Shown one piece after another: positions 38,005 to 53,136 of a stretch of 64,000 bases of DNA; positions within the stretch are counted from its first letter, which is position 1, and each line of letters begins with the position of its first letter. The stretch spans positions 93,962 through 157,961 of the forward strand of contig JACEEZ010020920.1 in NCBI GenBank assembly GCA_016584305.1. The letters run 5' to 3'. This DNA comes from Chionoecetes opilio. Taxonomy: Eukaryota; Arthropoda; Malacostraca; Decapoda; Majidae. The translations under genes were made by a program, and so were the position numbers. Below the pieces are notes generated by a model. That model worked only from the letters and a program-made list of their open reading frames with translations, made no database searches and had not been told where the DNA came from.

Positions 38005-38236
38005 CGCCTTACCCATCATCCCCCACCCATTCACTCACCCATTACCCATCACCCCCCACCCATTCACTCACCCATTACCCATCACCACACACCCATTCAC
38101 TCAACCATTACCCATCATCTCCCACCTATTCCCTCACCCATCACCCATCACCCCCCACCCATTCACTCACCCATTACCCCACACCCACTACCCATCACCC
38201 CACCCATTCACTCACCCATTACCCATTGCCCTACAT
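38005..38236. repeat. Minisatellite, ~33-bp unit, about 6-7 copies
   Basis: The unit is built of CCCATTCACTCACCCATTAC followed by CCATCACCCCCCA, with substitutions and one short unit. Simple C/T/A composition, no spacers of the CRISPR kind. Confidence 0.85.
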
Positions 38237-38418
38237 CAAGGTTTCCTCAATTCTCGCAACCCACATTTTTTTCACAATTCTCGTTAATAGGCTGCTAGAA
38301 CAAAACAAAAAGTGATCGGATCATCTCATAAGTGGACTTAAAAGTTTGCACCTGGTCGAGCTGGTTCCAAAACTGTGCCATATGATGGGATTGGAGCACG
38401 GGGGGCGGCACCTATCGC

Positions 38419-38518
<100 letters not shown>

Positions 38519-38528
38519 TCGCTTATAT

Positions 38529-38640
38529 TATTATAGATATCTCTCTCGGAAGTCACTAGGATGCTATAGAATACATTTTCAGAATTCCCTCATGGCAGCG
38601 CTCTGTTATGATGTGGCGAACAATATTTTGGCGCGTAGTG
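38529..38640 (-). repeat. Right inverted repeat end of Tc1-like element
   Basis: Inverse partner of 29788-29925, ending GCGCGTAGTG before TA. Confidence 0.75.
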
Positions 38641-38642
38641 TA

Positions 38643-38783
38643 GATAAATTAGTTAACATATACAAAGCTTGCTACTCAGCGGGATATTTCCCAACAATAT
38701 TCAAGAATGCAATGATAAGATTTATACCAAAAGATAACAAATCACCGTTAAACCCACTAAACTATCGACCTATCTCTTTACTG
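38643..38783 (+). pseudogene. Split LINE copy D, piece 3: first RT motifs
   Basis: Resumes with KLVNIYKACYSAGYFP and runs open through MIRFIPKDNKSPLNPLNYRP to ISLL, where the hAT element enters. Aligns residue by residue with STLSAGYFP...LNYRPISLL of copy B. Confidence 0.85.
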
Positions 38784-38893
38784 CAGGGGTCCCCAACCCG
38801 CAGAGTACCGCGGGCCGCATCGACAAGTCCGAGAGGGCCCGAGAGCCGCACCAATAAAAAAACTCTGAAAACCACATATACAGAACAAAAAAT

Positions 38894-40699
38894 TTAAAAG
38901 AATTTATCAATGAGACACCTGGTGACATTCTCAGCACAAAGCTTATCAAAATCAGGTGTAATGAAACTAACACTCAGCAAGAGAATGTCGTCCAATTGGT
39001 CATCTGTGAGTTGTGCACGGGTCTTCGATTTTGTCAGTTTCATCTTGCTAAACAGCAAGTATGTTGTTGATCCAAACATCAACGACACTTTCATCGCGTT
39101 CTGTACCAGGGCCGGCAATTGACGTGTGAGAACTTGAGACTGCCAGAAGGTGAGGAGGGAGGATCCGTTGAACTTTGAGCGCAGCTCGTCGGAACACTGG
39201 AGCTCGAGTTGGAGGTCAGCGGGGGCACACTCTGGGTCTGCGTCGAAGGGTGCGCTGAACAGCTTCAGCTCTGGGGTGTAGCCGCGTACATCAGCAAAAC
39301 GGCTGGCAAACTCTTTCCTCAAGTCCACAACGACGTCCACGTATTTCTCTGTGCTGGTGGGCTTAACTGACGCCAACTTCGAGAAGTGGGTGAAATCCTT
39401 CTTCTCCAGCTGAGACTCCCATAGCTTGAGCTTCATCTCGAAGGCGTGAACCTTTGACATCATGTCCGGGACGAGGATATCTTTGCCTTGGAGCTGAAGG
39501 TTCAGGTTGTTCAGGTGAGTGGTCAGGTCGGCGAGAAAAGCGAGATCGGCGACCCAGGCGGTATCCTCAAACTGCGGGAATTCAGCTTCCCGAATGTCAG
39601 ATTCCCGACAAGAACTCCGATAGCTGCTTTCTGAGGTCGAAGACACGCTTTAGCATAGAGCCGCGGTGAGCCAGCGCACGTCGCAGAAGTAGACCAGGTC
39701 GCCATACTCCGCCTTAGCAATGGCAAGCAGGTCCCGGAACTGGCGGTGGTTGAGTCCTCTTGCCAACACAAAGTTCACTGCTTTCACCACGACGCTCATG
39801 ACGTCAGACAGCGTCGCAGACTTGGCACACAGGGCTTCTTGGTGCACAATGCAGTGAAATCGCACAATGTTCTGTTGATGGCCCAAGTCGCGGCAGTGCT
39901 TCGTCAGGAGCGAAGCAAATCCCTTCGTGGAGCCAACCATGGCTTGGGCACCGTCGGTGGTCACTGCGGACAACTTGGCTAAGTCCAATCCCATTTCGTC
40001 CACACACTTCAACACTGTACAGAGGACATCGGCACCGGTGGTGGTACCCTTGAGCGGGACGAGCTGCAGGAACTCCTCCACTACATCCAGGTTGTCTGTC
40101 ACTCCACGGAAGAAGATCGCCAGCTGGGTAGTGTCCTTCACATCCGTGGACTCGTCCAAGGCCAGTGAGAAGTAGCGCACACCTTGACAGCGTTCCCGCA
40201 GGGTAGAGCGAACGTTGGAGGCTATCTCCCCGACGCGGCGGGTGATGGTGGAGGCGGAGAGGCTGATCTGACTGAACACCCCATTCTTCTCCGGGGAGAC
40301 GTCCTCCACAGCGGCCATCATACACTCCTTGATGAACTCTCCGTCGGCGAAGGGCTTGAGGCTCCGGGCGACCAGGTGAGCAACCCGGTAGCTGGCACAA
40401 GTGTTGCTTGCTCCGACTGACGTTGAAAAGGCCTTCTTAAACAGCGTTGTCTGCTTCTCCAGAAGTGAGGACAGGCGAGACACCTCCTCCTTCCTATCCT
40501 CCTCGGACATCTTTGTATACTTGGCGTGAAGTGTTTCGAAGTGCCTCTTCACATTGTATTCTTTGCACACGGACACAGTGTCATGGCAGATGAGGCACAG
40601 GGGCTTTCTTTTTCGCTCGACCAAGAAGTAGCGCGCCCACGCGCTGTTGAAAACAAGCTTTTCATCCTCGCACTTCCGTTTCTTAGAAGGGGAAGCCAT
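38894..40699 (-). pseudogene. hAT transposase, BED-finger type, two frame breaks
   Basis: Starts ATG at 40699-40697 (MASPSKKRKCEDEKLVFN). A BED-like zinc finger follows, CLICHDTVSVCKEYNVKRHFETLH, then the catalytic domain with YFSLALDESTDVKDTTQLAI (first Asp), SAVTTDGAQAMVGS (second Asp) and RFHCIVHQEALCAK (C-x2-H), and CDVRWLT. Frame breaks at about 39660 and again at about 39600 separate this from the C-terminal part (EDTAWVADLAFLADLTTHLN to DKLCAENVTRCLIDKFF). The architecture resembles the GTF2IRD2/ZBED5/EPM2AIP1-like hAT group. The two breaks make it non-functional unless they are sequencing errors. Confidence 0.85.
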
Positions 40700-40801
40700 C
40701 TGCTAAGAGAAAAGAAGACTAAGATAAGAAGACTAAGTATAAGATAAGAAGTAAGAGTATAAGTATAGTATAAGAGTATAAGAAGACTCGTATAAAAATA
40801 T

Positions 40802-40880
40802 ACTTAACCTCACCTCCTAACCTGAACTAACCAATTAACCTAACCTAACCTGACCTAACCCTAACTTAACCTATCCTAAA
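40802..40880. repeat. CCTAA-like repeat patch inside hAT
   Basis: A run of CTAACCTAACC-type units with one-base variants, in the 5' non-coding part of the hAT element. It resembles the arthropod TTAGG telomere unit in inverse orientation. Confidence 0.7.
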
Positions 40881-41016
40881 ACACGCTCTTGAGAAAAATG
40901 ATGTTGCAACACACGTTTGGAATGATGGAGGGCCGCACCGATGACCAAAAGGAAATGATCTGGCGGGCCGCACGGAATGGCCCGCGGGCCGCGGGTTGGG
41001 GACCCCTGCTTTACTG

Positions 41017-42240
41017 GAAGTACCTGGAAAAATCTATGAGAAGATCATACAAGGCAGGCTAAACGCATTTCTGACAGAAAATAACATCATACAAAACAGA
41101 CAACATGCTTTATACCTCATAGGGGCACAACAACAGCAATTACAACTACATATGAAACCATTGCCAACGCACTAGCCAACAAACATCAAGTGTATGTAGT
41201 ACTAAGAGATGTAGCAAAAGCTTTTGACAAGGTCTGGTATAGTGGTTTGAAATATAAATTGTTACATCTTGGTCTGCCAGTAATCCTTAAGAAAACATTA
41301 TGCAACTTCCTAGATCAAAGAACAGCAAAAATAGCAATAGGATCTGATCATTGTGAGGTGATATTATCATTAAGCGGAGTACCGCAAGGCAGCGTTCTGT
41401 CTCCAACACTCTACACACTGTACACCAATGATCTCCCACCAGCAGGACCTGGATGCCAAGACACTATGTACGCAGATGACATCACTCAAATAATAACAAC
41501 ACCTAGCAAATAAAAAACATATGAGATTGAAGGTAGAAAGAGAGATAGACTGAATAAATAAATGCGGGAAAAAGTGGCAAATAAAAACTTGTGAGGAAAA
41601 AGCTCAAAATTATACCAATTGCGCAACGCAAAACATAACAAATAACAGTATATGGCAAATAAATAGACACCTGCACAGCGGGAATACTACTAGGACTAAA
41701 AATACAGTCCACCGGATTTGTAGGACACGCCACCACTGTCAAACATAAAGCCAATGCAGTATTAAGTAAGTTGAGAAGATTTACAAGCTTGACACCAAAA
41801 ATTAAGACAACACTAGTCAAAACACTGTTGATTCCTATCTTAGAATACCCACCAATCTCACTCTGCTCAATATCCACAACACAAAAAATAAGTTTACAGA
41901 CTGTACTCAACAAAGCAGCAAGATTTAGACTACAATAAAACTGCGAGACAGAGAGTAAAAGATTTGCATATAAAATACAATATAACACCACTAAACATAT
42001 AAATTCATAACAAAGCCTGTAAGATCTGGGTAACAATAAACTTAACAGAACCTGAACACTACAACAACCTTATTACACCACAACAAAACACTCACAGTTG
42101 GTTCCCAAAAACTAGCACAATAATACAAGAGTCTCCTCCAGATGCAATATTAAAAAGATAAGAGAATCGAAACTCTATCTGAATATCTCTTAAGATGACT
42201 ATATTAATACATAAATATATAGTTGATGACTTGTAAAACT
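41017..42240 (+). pseudogene. Split LINE copy D, piece 4: RT palm and C-terminus
   Basis: Resumes after the hAT target duplication. Blocks: VPGKIYEKIIQGRLNAFL (after a frame break), DVAKAFDKVWYSGLKYKLL (catalytic Asp), GVPQGSVLSPTLYTLYTNDL and MYADDITQIITTPSK. A stop at 41511-41513 is followed by a decayed thumb region, in which a LLIPILEYPPIS-like block can still be read near 41830. The end is not sharp; LINE-like text fades by about 42170-42240. Confidence 0.8.
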
Positions 42241-42259
42241 ATTAAGGAATGAAATCAGT

Positions 42260-42600
42260 ATACATATGTTTGTATACTGATGGATGGGAGTGGGGGAGGC
42301 CCAGGGGCGGGCCTAGGCTGGTGGCGGTTAGCGAGGCTAGACCTGTGCCCGGTACCCATGCCGGCACAGGGGCTATCCGCGCCGCCGCCGGCGGCTCACC
42401 CTGGGGCGGAGGCTGTGCCCCCTCCCCCACCCCCACCGAGTTGGGTGGAGAGATCATCCCGGGACGTGCCAAGGCTGATGGCGGTTAGCGAGGCTAGACC
42501 TGCACCCGGTACCCAGCCCGGGGCAGGGGCTATCCGCATCGCCACCGACGACTTGCCCCGGGATGAAGGCTATGCCCCAACCCATTGTAAAGTGTATACG
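42260..42600. repeat. GC-rich two-copy tandem repeat, unit about 190 bp
   Basis: Both copies contain GGCGGTTAGCGAGGCTAGAC, CCCGGTACCCA and GGGGCTATCCGC followed by a GGCTNTGCCCC block. Very high GC against AT-rich flanks. Could be LINE 5' UTR monomers, but no ORF follows. Confidence 0.7.
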
Positions 42601-42819
42601 TATATGTAAGCATTATGCATATGTGTTACATGTTATGTTAAGGGATCAAACACATAAAAGTCGACAGTCTTGATGTAGGGTAGGAACCATTAGCTGTGGT
42701 TCTGTTGGAGGTAAACTTTTCTTGTACGTAATGCAGTCTATGTTAAAGTATTAAACTTGCACATCAATGCACTAATCTCCAACAGTCTGGCTAGGGAGGG
42801 TAGCTACTGTCGACGGGAG

Positions 42820-42851
<32 letters not shown>

Positions 42852-43419
42852 AGTTTATAAAAATACAAAATAATTGTAAATGAAGGCGGTTTAATGTAAA
42901 TTGTATCGGCAGTCTCAATTATCGGGAGAGAGCTGTGGTTCTGTTGGGGGCAATTTCATATGTACAAACAAGCAATAACTATCAGCACTAACAGCATTTA
43001 GACCCCAACAGTCGCGTTATTAGGTTTAGCTGCGGCTCTGCCGATGGCAAAAATAAAATGATAACAAATACAATGTAAAACACTATTTACTATAATATAT
43101 GATACAAAATAAAAAATAAATAAAAAAGAAGCAGTGTGGTAAAGCCCACACCCTTTTAATCTCTGACTGTCTCTCACAATTCTCTTCCCACTACTTTCTC
43201 TATGCTAGCTCTTCTCTTCACCCCCTATACTCCATACCATACACACTTCATACGAGCCCCATCAGTCCTCACCTGGCTGCCACAGCGACAACACATTAGC
43301 TCCACCGCTCCTCACCGTACAATCGAGTTGGGCAAGATTAGAAATTCTACTGGCGAAATTCGATAATTTTGCGGATCCGTAATTCGAATCTGGACTCTAC
43401 TCGTGGTGATAATTGATCA

Positions 43420-43420
<1 letters not shown>
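42601..43420. other. Non-coding DNA with A-run and weak duplication
   Basis: A pure A-run lies at 42820-42849. AGCTGTGGTTCTGTTGG occurs at about 42692 and 42931, each followed some 100 bp later by CCAACAGTC, suggesting a diverged ~240-bp direct repeat. ACACACTTCATACG at 43242-43255 repeats the junction motif of the LINE array. Confidence 0.5.
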
Positions 43421-43516
<96 letters not shown>

Positions 43517-43620
43517 ATATATACACTAATATATTTAATTATATATGTATAATATATATAATCATATAATATAAATATATATATTAATATAATAAAAAAC
43601 ATGTTAATATACTTCAAGTG
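43421..43620. repeat. AT-rich microsatellite
   Basis: Pure AT to about 43510, then imperfect TATAATATA text. Confidence 0.9.
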
Positions 43621-45481
43621 GTATTACTGGTAGCAATGGGCTAAATCGAAAATGAATGCAAATACAATATTAATATGAAAAAGCACAGGACTTTGTGAAT
43701 TGGAACAGAGTGGCGATTACGGAAGTCAGGCGGCAGACGATTACGGGACTCGTCAAGCGTCAACGTAGCTGGTATTGCGTTGCAGCCACGAGTACTCAGG
43801 ACAGCGCACCACGCGGGGGCTGGAAGCAAGGGGGGATGCTGATAAGTTCCTTAGAGGTAATGGCAGATTGCGCACTAGCGCCTAACCGTCTTTGCGCGAC
43901 TGGCTGGACAATTAAGACGGGGGCACTCCACACCATAGTTAACCAGTATACTGCGATTTCTTACACGACATTTACACATTTAGTAGTAGGTAGTGAATAT
44001 TTCCTACAGGGATACAGCATTAACTGCCACACAAGTAGGTGTAGGAGATTATGCTTGACCACTTAGTTTTGTGTAAAATTAAACCTATAAATTAGGACTG
44101 TGAAATGAAATACGTGCATCTTAAAGACATATACAAAATGGTACTTTTTATTTATCACTAATACTACGTATATAAATGAAACTTAAAAATTGCAAGATGA
44201 CACTTTTTATTCCACAGAAACACGTTCCTCATGACTTAGCAATTAACATAAAATGCCACTTGTAAATGAAATGTCCTCAAGTCCTGTTATGAATGGCAGT
44301 ATGACAAGTGGGACATGTTCCAGGGTGTTATTAATGCTGCTGACACAAGAGTTATGCAATTTGCACAGGAGGAAGCTTTCGGCAGGCAGAAGACCACTGT
44401 CCGTTTCCTTCGCCTTAGGCAGATGCTGCACCGAAGTTCGGGAGGAACACCTTGTGCACCAGCTCCGTTGTTGTCAGGGCCCTGCTGCTCATCCCCATTC
44501 TCATCAGCACTGTCTCCAGGAAGTTGAAATGCTGAAACAGAGCTCTCAAAAGTGTAAACGACAGCATTGATGTATTGGGTCAATGTGAATGTTCAATTCT
44601 GTAATTGTTCTTTCAAGTTCTGCCTGCGCTCAATGTTTCTGACAACTTCTCCTTTTTCTTACGAGTGATGTCCAAGACGTTCAATGACCTTAGATGTGTC
44701 TGCCATCAGATTATTCAAATGTGTTAGGAAAGTGTAGATATTTGTCTTGTGCTGGCGGACAATGGTTTTCAGTTTGCTGTGATATGACTGCAACATGATT
44801 AGTTCCACGAAAAAATTCGAAGACAGAGAGCCGTTCTGGAGTGACTTTTCAAATCCAGTACTCTATGATGTAGTTTTTGAATTTAGTAATCTTTGCCTGG
44901 GATTGATCATTCACGTCAAAATCTTGTCAATACTAGCCATGCTTGGTCCAGGAACAGTGGAGTACAAGGCTCCGAAATGCCGTCCGTCCCGACGAATGGA
45001 GAAAAACCTAAACTCGACTTATGTCTGAATGTGAACGATACTTGTCTCTCTGTTTTGGTTGCTCCATAATACTGCGCAGAAAGGACATATAACAAGCTAA
45101 GTATTTGTTGACTGGTCAAGGTCGTCAGGAGTGTAGTGAGCCAGAAGCGTCGAGTACAGAGGCGTCCCATTAAGGGGGTGTAGAAGATACGTGTATCCTT
45201 GTAGGAAATATGTCACTAGTCTCAAACTGCTAAATTTGTAGGAGGGTTTTGCGTAGGAAGTGTGCTGGATACTTGTTTTGGTATAGGAAATATGACAGCC
45301 TATGTGTAGGATATGTGGCAGTACTCCAACTATTGTAGGATTGTAGGAGATGTGACTACGTCCCATTCAGACGGGCAGGGGCTCACTCCAAAATAAATGC
45401 ACTCACCAAAACTTACAAATTCTGGAAGACTACAATCTTGCTCATGCGAGCTCGCTTGTACGTGCATAAATAGTCATGTGC
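43621..45481. other. Unique-looking non-coding DNA
   Basis: No gene recognised. Between 45180 and 45360 a GTAGGANATATGT phrase recurs five times at irregular spacing, a loose tandem repeat. Confidence 0.4.
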
Positions 45482-45490
45482 GATGTGCCT

Positions 45491-46741
45491 AATCCGCAGT
45501 CATCTGCTGAAGCATCAGAGACCTTAGCAGTCTAGGTTCACGCCTGGTAAGTCAACAACGGACCGTATCCTAGCGCTTCATGTCCTGGTGGAACACCGTT
45601 GTGAGTTTCGACAGGAGATGCTTGTAGCCTATGTTGATCTCAAGAAGGCGTTTGACTCAGTGCATCGTGAGTCACTCTGGGATCTTCTGCGACTTCGCGG
45701 GATTCCTGCAAGGACTATTGATTTGATGACTCTGGGACTGAGAGTGCTGTGAAGTGTGGGGGAGGTGTATCCAGCTTCTTTCCTGTTAATACAGGAGTGA
45801 GGCAAGGGTGCGTCCTTGCCCCATCACTTTCAACACTTGTATGGACTGGGTATTGGGCAAAGCTATAGATCAAAGTGATTGTGGAGCATCCCTCGGCAAC
45901 ACCAAGATCACTGATCTTGTTTTTGCTGATGATGCAGTAATCTTTGCTGAGTCGCTGGAAGTCCTGGTGATGGCTCTCGAGGCGCTGCACGAGGAGGCAA
46001 AGCATTTGAGACTTGAGGTCTCTTGGCTTAAGACCAAGGACCAGGTGTTTGGAAGCTTACTAGATGAAACTGTAAAGTCTGTTCATACGTGCGGCGAGGA
46101 CATTGAAATCTTGGAAAGTTTTACATACCTTGGTAGCGCAGTCCATAATGACGGCAGATCACGTCAAGAAGTCTTACGGCGGATTGGTATAGCCCACGGT
46201 GTTATGGACTTGCTTAGCAGGCGTACTTGGCGTTGTCGGTACCTGTGCAGGAGAACAAAGATTCGGATATTCAAGTTGCTTGTGATCCCTGTTTTACTCT
46301 ATGGTTGTGAGACTTGGTCACTAAATAGCGACTTGAAGAGACGAATCGATGCCTTTGGTAATAGGTTTCTTCGCAGAATCATGAGGTATCGCTGGGATGA
46401 TTACGTGTCAAATCAGCGATTGCAACGTATGACTGAATCGAGGCCTATTACCTGCATAGTCCGTCAACGCCAACTTCGGCTATATGGGCATGTGGCACGC
46501 TACCCTGAAACCGATCCTTCCAATCGGGTAGTATCTGTAAGAGACAATCCGGCGTGGAGGAGGCCAAGGGGGGCGCCCACAAGGCTCGTAGCTGGGGTAT
46601 GTTGATTTTTCTTATTGAGAACCGCTTGGTATGGGAAAGAAGCCTGCATGGGGACTCGCGCGTGGTGACCCCCGGGAGTGGCGTCGTAGATTGGGCGAGG
46701 CAACGCGCCCCCCGGCGTATGCCCCCAATGATTGATTGATT
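45491..46741 (+). pseudogene. RTE-like LINE, 5'-truncated copy 2, 9-bp target duplication
   Basis: GATGTGCCT flanks both sides (45482-45490, 46742-46750). The text starts at the RT finger region equivalent to 25832 of copy 1 and ends in a (TGAT)n tail. A short deletion after 45728 and a one-base deletion near 45827 break the frame. From 45830 to 46605 it is open and includes DLVFADDAVIFAES and FTYLGSAVHNDG, then slips again in a G-run near 46570. A clear target-primed insertion. Confidence 0.9.
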
Positions 46742-46750
46742 GATGTGCCT

Positions 46751-48506
<1,756 letters not shown>

Positions 48507-48562
48507 GGTGGCAGCGGTTGGATTTGAACCCACGCCTCCGAAGAGACTGGTGAGCCAGGTTC
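48507..48562 (-). tRNA. tRNA-Leu-like 3' half (pseudogene or extended primer-binding site)
   Basis: Read on the minus strand, CCAGTCTCTTCGGAGGCGTG, then GGTTCAAATCC and CGCTGCCACC match the variable arm, T arm and acceptor 3' strand of eukaryotic tRNA-Leu. The B-box GGTTCAAATCC is present. The anticodon stem closes on a four-base loop (CTGG-CTCA-CCAG) and no D arm or 5' acceptor strand follows, so it is not a working tRNA gene. On the plus strand the same DNA starts GGTGGCAGCGG, which is what an LTR element primed by tRNA-Leu would use. Confidence 0.6.
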
Positions 48563-48579
48563 CTCCCTCTTATGTGCCG

Positions 48580-49391
<812 letters not shown>

Positions 49392-49552
49392 GGAATGTGT
49401 TCGAATTATACGAAACCATTGTATTGGGGTCTGTTGTGTCGCGGGTCTACTGTATTGTAGTTCTGACCCAAATGTGGTGTATCTACAATGTTTGATGTCA
49501 TATCTATGTGTTTACAACAGCAATCTTCTTTTAGCCATTCTCTTGAAAAATT

Positions 49553-51856
49553 ACAAAACCTCATCATGCTCAATGGCAATGTCTTTTTCAATACTGAGCA
49601 AGAGTAGATCAGTAAGCCGTTCCTCGCCGCATAGGCTACGTAGCTTGCTCTTGATTAACTTCAGTTTTGAAAAAGATCTCTCGACTGTTGCAGTTGTCAA
49701 TCGTATGGTCGTATAAATCTTGATCATTGCATATAACACTGGGAAGACATGACGGAGATCGTTCGCCCTGAAGCAGTCAAGAACCGACTTCAAATAATTT
49801 CTGGCATTGAGAAGGATGAGTGGAACAGCCGTAATTCTGTCAACAGTTTATCTACACCTACTTTGAAATCATAAAAGTCGCACAGATGTGTTAGGTCAAG
49901 AACTTGATTGGGTCTTGCAGTATCTCTATCTTCTTTTCAGTTATTTAGCTCAATGAGATTGTGTAGCGATTTGATAATATCCTTTGTCTTGTCTCCATCT
50001 TCTCCTTTGAACCTACGTCGGATTTCTTGATCAAGGGAATCAATGAATGGGTAATAATGCACTCTGACTCTGTAGAATTCTTCCACAGTTAACGGAGGTG
50101 CATCTTCAGTTGCAGACAAGTGGCTGTACTTGAACCTTGCAAGAACCTTCCTGGGTCTACCTTGACCTGGAATTTCTTTGGGAACTTCGATACCCGCGTC
50201 TTCTTCCTGAGTCACTTTTTCATACACAACATGAAATTTCTCCTCCGTTCTCATTTCACTGAACCTCTTCAACACACCATCGGTGATTGTACACGCTACT
50301 TACAAATCTAGGTCTCGCTTCTGTAATACACTTGAAGCAGTGGCGGTCTCCATAAACACAGGCATTGCCATCTCCAGGCAGAGCAATAGTTCAAAGTTTA
50401 GAGTACGCAACAGCATTGCTGCATCTCCACTTGCAGGGTTGGTGGGCTACTTTCGCATATTTCTGACAGAAATTGCACCACTGCTTTGAACACCTCCTTC
50501 AAAGCTCTCAAGGTAGTAGCTTCGTGGCAGGACCATTTAACATCAGAAAGTTTCTTTAGCTCTTGAGAATGAGATCCATGGTAGATGGTGAGTTTGGTTT
50601 TCACAAATAAAGCATGTCGCTTACTTGAAATTGATATAAATATGTATATCTTCTCCACTACATTGAAAAATGATACAAAATAGCGACTTGACTTCAAACT
50701 TTACACAAGAGCAAGATTCAAGCAGTGATCATGACAGTGGTCATACAAGGCTTTCTCATTGCGCATAAGAATTCTTGATTGCAGCTCTCTATATGTACCA
50801 CTCATATTCACAGCGCCATCATATCTTTGGCCCCTCATATCTTCTATTTGCAGATCATGTCTTTCCAAAAATGACAGGATGAGGGTCTCTAGCTCTTCGC
50901 CTGTGGTGCTTTCCACGCCACACACTTGAATAAAGCATTCCTTTATCCCGTCATTATGCACATACCGAACACACATTGATGCCTGTTCAGTGTGAGAAAT
51001 ATCAGTTGTCTCATCCATCAGAAACGAATATATCTTGGCAGCCCTGATCTCATTCAAAATAGTCTTTCTCACATAAGTGCCCATAGCCATAGTAACATCA
51101 TTCTGGATTCAATTTGACAGCATCGACACTTGAGGCTTGCCATGGACTGTAGTACGCTGAACAACATTCAAATGGTTGTTCATGACACTATCATACATTT
51201 TCAAACAGTTGGATAAGCTCGAGGAAATTGCATCTGTTCTGACTTGCTTCACTTTCATATTTTCTTTCAATGGAAGTTCTTGCCTTACTAAGTATAATAT
51301 TATGTCTATCAGTCTGTATAACACCTCTCTATTTTTCTGTCTCTCTTCAGCTTTTGCAGCTTGACTTTTTACATCGGCTGCTTCCAGGGACTTTTCAAGT
51401 CTCTTTCTGAAAATATTCAACCCCACCATAGCAATCATGTGTGCTTCATATGATGCATGCTCTTTCATTTTGTCAAGTGCTTGATGCCATTTACTTATTC
51501 CGGTAGACCTCCATGCTGTATTACATTATTTTTATATATGTCTTCATGCATAAACAAGCGACAGCTGAAGCAGTACATACTATCAGTTTCTACAAAATAT
51601 TCAAGGTAAGGTCTGTTATTTTGCCTGAGCTATGAGTTGCTCCTGCTTTTTTTCAGCATCCTCCACTCCACTCTCCTTCAGTCTCCGATGTACTGGACTT
51701 TTCTCTGACACATTGTAAATCTGATACATCTTCCAAAGTATCACCATTCTTCCCACTTCTTGACATCTTCAGGCATTTTGATATTTTTTCATTACCACGA
51801 GCCAACACTTGAAGTTCTTTTTCCTTTTGTTTCTTCCGTCTTTCTTTGCGTGGCAT
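49553..51856 (-). pseudogene. hAT transposase, TTF-finger/DUF4371 type, fragmented
   Basis: The minus strand starts MPRKERRKKQKEKELQVLAR at 51856. A stop and shift follow, then FVETDSMYCFSCRLF (TTF-type zinc finger, about 51590-51530), KMKEHASYEAHMIAMVGLN, FLMDETTDISHTEQASMCVR (first Asp), RGQRYDGAVNMSG (second Asp, D-G-A-x-N-M), a C/H block at HDHCLNLALV, then a long helical insert and the C-terminal dimerisation region TTATVERSFSKLKLIKSKL (hATC). Stops separate at least six pieces, so it is long dead. It resembles the ZMYM1-like hAT group. Terminal repeats were not found. Confidence 0.8.
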
Positions 51857-52961
51857 TTCAGTTATGGAAGTAAAAACAAAGTGACCTTATAAGTTGAGGT
51901 GATGCGCTAACCTCAGGACTTAAAATTTCAGTACAAACATGTATAGATTTAGGATTTTTTTTTGTTTAATAAAATGTTTACATTACATTTTTGTACCTAG
52001 AATCCTAGAAAATCAACTAATGAAAATAATAGTGATTAGTGAAACAATAAAAAAATTTTGGCTTCACCCATCGTAAAAATGTTGACTGCCTTAAAAATGT
52101 TTACTGTACTTGTGTACAATTTGCCTTCTTCCTGACAGCCCCACTGGAATTATTACACTTGCCTGCTGACCGACCCTCCACCATCGGACTCCATGACAGA
52201 ATATAACAAGTGCTACACTACTCGTGCCGCGCCAGATCCTTCCACTACTCCTCTCACCTGGTTTACTCACCTGGTTGACTCCCTAACCACAATAGTCAGG
52301 CTCAATCACAAGAACACATAAGTGAGTAGCCCAGAGCTGCTGCTACCACAGCCTCTCAAGACAATGATGCTAACTTTTATGTATTTCAACTGCCAATTCG
52401 CAATATTTCAATAGATAATCATTGGTATCGATCAAAATTTCAGGAAATAATGACAAGATCTAAAACATATTCTGCATATATAAAAATTCAGTAGATCTAA
52501 AAATCGGTGTGTTTGGAGACACTTTGTGATGACTGGATATGACGCAGGATTTGAAATTATATATTTTTTTCTCACTGGGACGAAATACCAGTCAGTTCCA
52601 GTTCCTACTTTTCCACCATGACAAAATACAACTCAATTCCGATGTTTATATACTATAACGATAAAATATGCCATCCAATTCCACTCGGATAAGTTTGGAG
52701 GACTTATACCTACATATCAACCCAGTTGTCAACATCTCATCTCTAATATTCAGATGCTTTTCGATTCTGCAAAGGTTGAAGAAAAATAAAAGTACATACA
52801 CGATTGTTGTAGTTTGCGCGACGTAACAAGAAAATGGACAGCAACTGTAGATGTCACTATATTTTCTATCTCGCTTACACCACTTATGATAGACCTACAT
52901 CTATTTAGTATCAGCATTGCCGCTCTTGAATCATGGAACACACCCACCCACCCATCCACTC
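51857..52961. other. Non-coding DNA
   Basis: No gene or clear repeat seen. It may hold the 5' end of the hAT element. Confidence 0.4.
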
Positions 52962-53125
<164 letters not shown>

Positions 53126-53136
53126 ACACGAACAAT

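Larger units (their letters stand above)
38784..41008 (-). mobile_element. hAT transposon, 2225 bp, perfect 8-bp target duplication
   Basis: The ends CAGGGGTCCCCAACCCGC and the inverse GCGGGTTGGGGACCCCTG match perfectly. CTTTACTG flanks both sides (38776-38783, 41009-41016). One transposase gene runs on the minus strand. The terminal repeat is the CAGGGGTCCCC type seen in Charlie/ZBED-like hAT elements. Confidence 0.95.

Noticed and set aside
38005..38236. Regular repeats resembling a CRISPR array
   Set aside because: Units are contiguous low-complexity C/T/A text without unique spacers, in a eukaryotic transposon-rich setting; it is a minisatellite.
40802..40880. A chromosome end (TTAGG-type telomere)
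   Set aside because: Only a short degenerate patch, lying inside a hAT transposon with complete termini; DNA continues on both sides.
44243..44583. A minus-strand frame with C-S-I-C-L and cysteines, like a zinc finger
   Set aside because: Cysteine spacing fits no known finger and the frame has no neighbours, splice signals or repeats supporting it.
48507..48562. A functional tRNA-Leu gene
   Set aside because: The 5' acceptor strand and D arm are missing and the anticodon loop is reduced to four bases.
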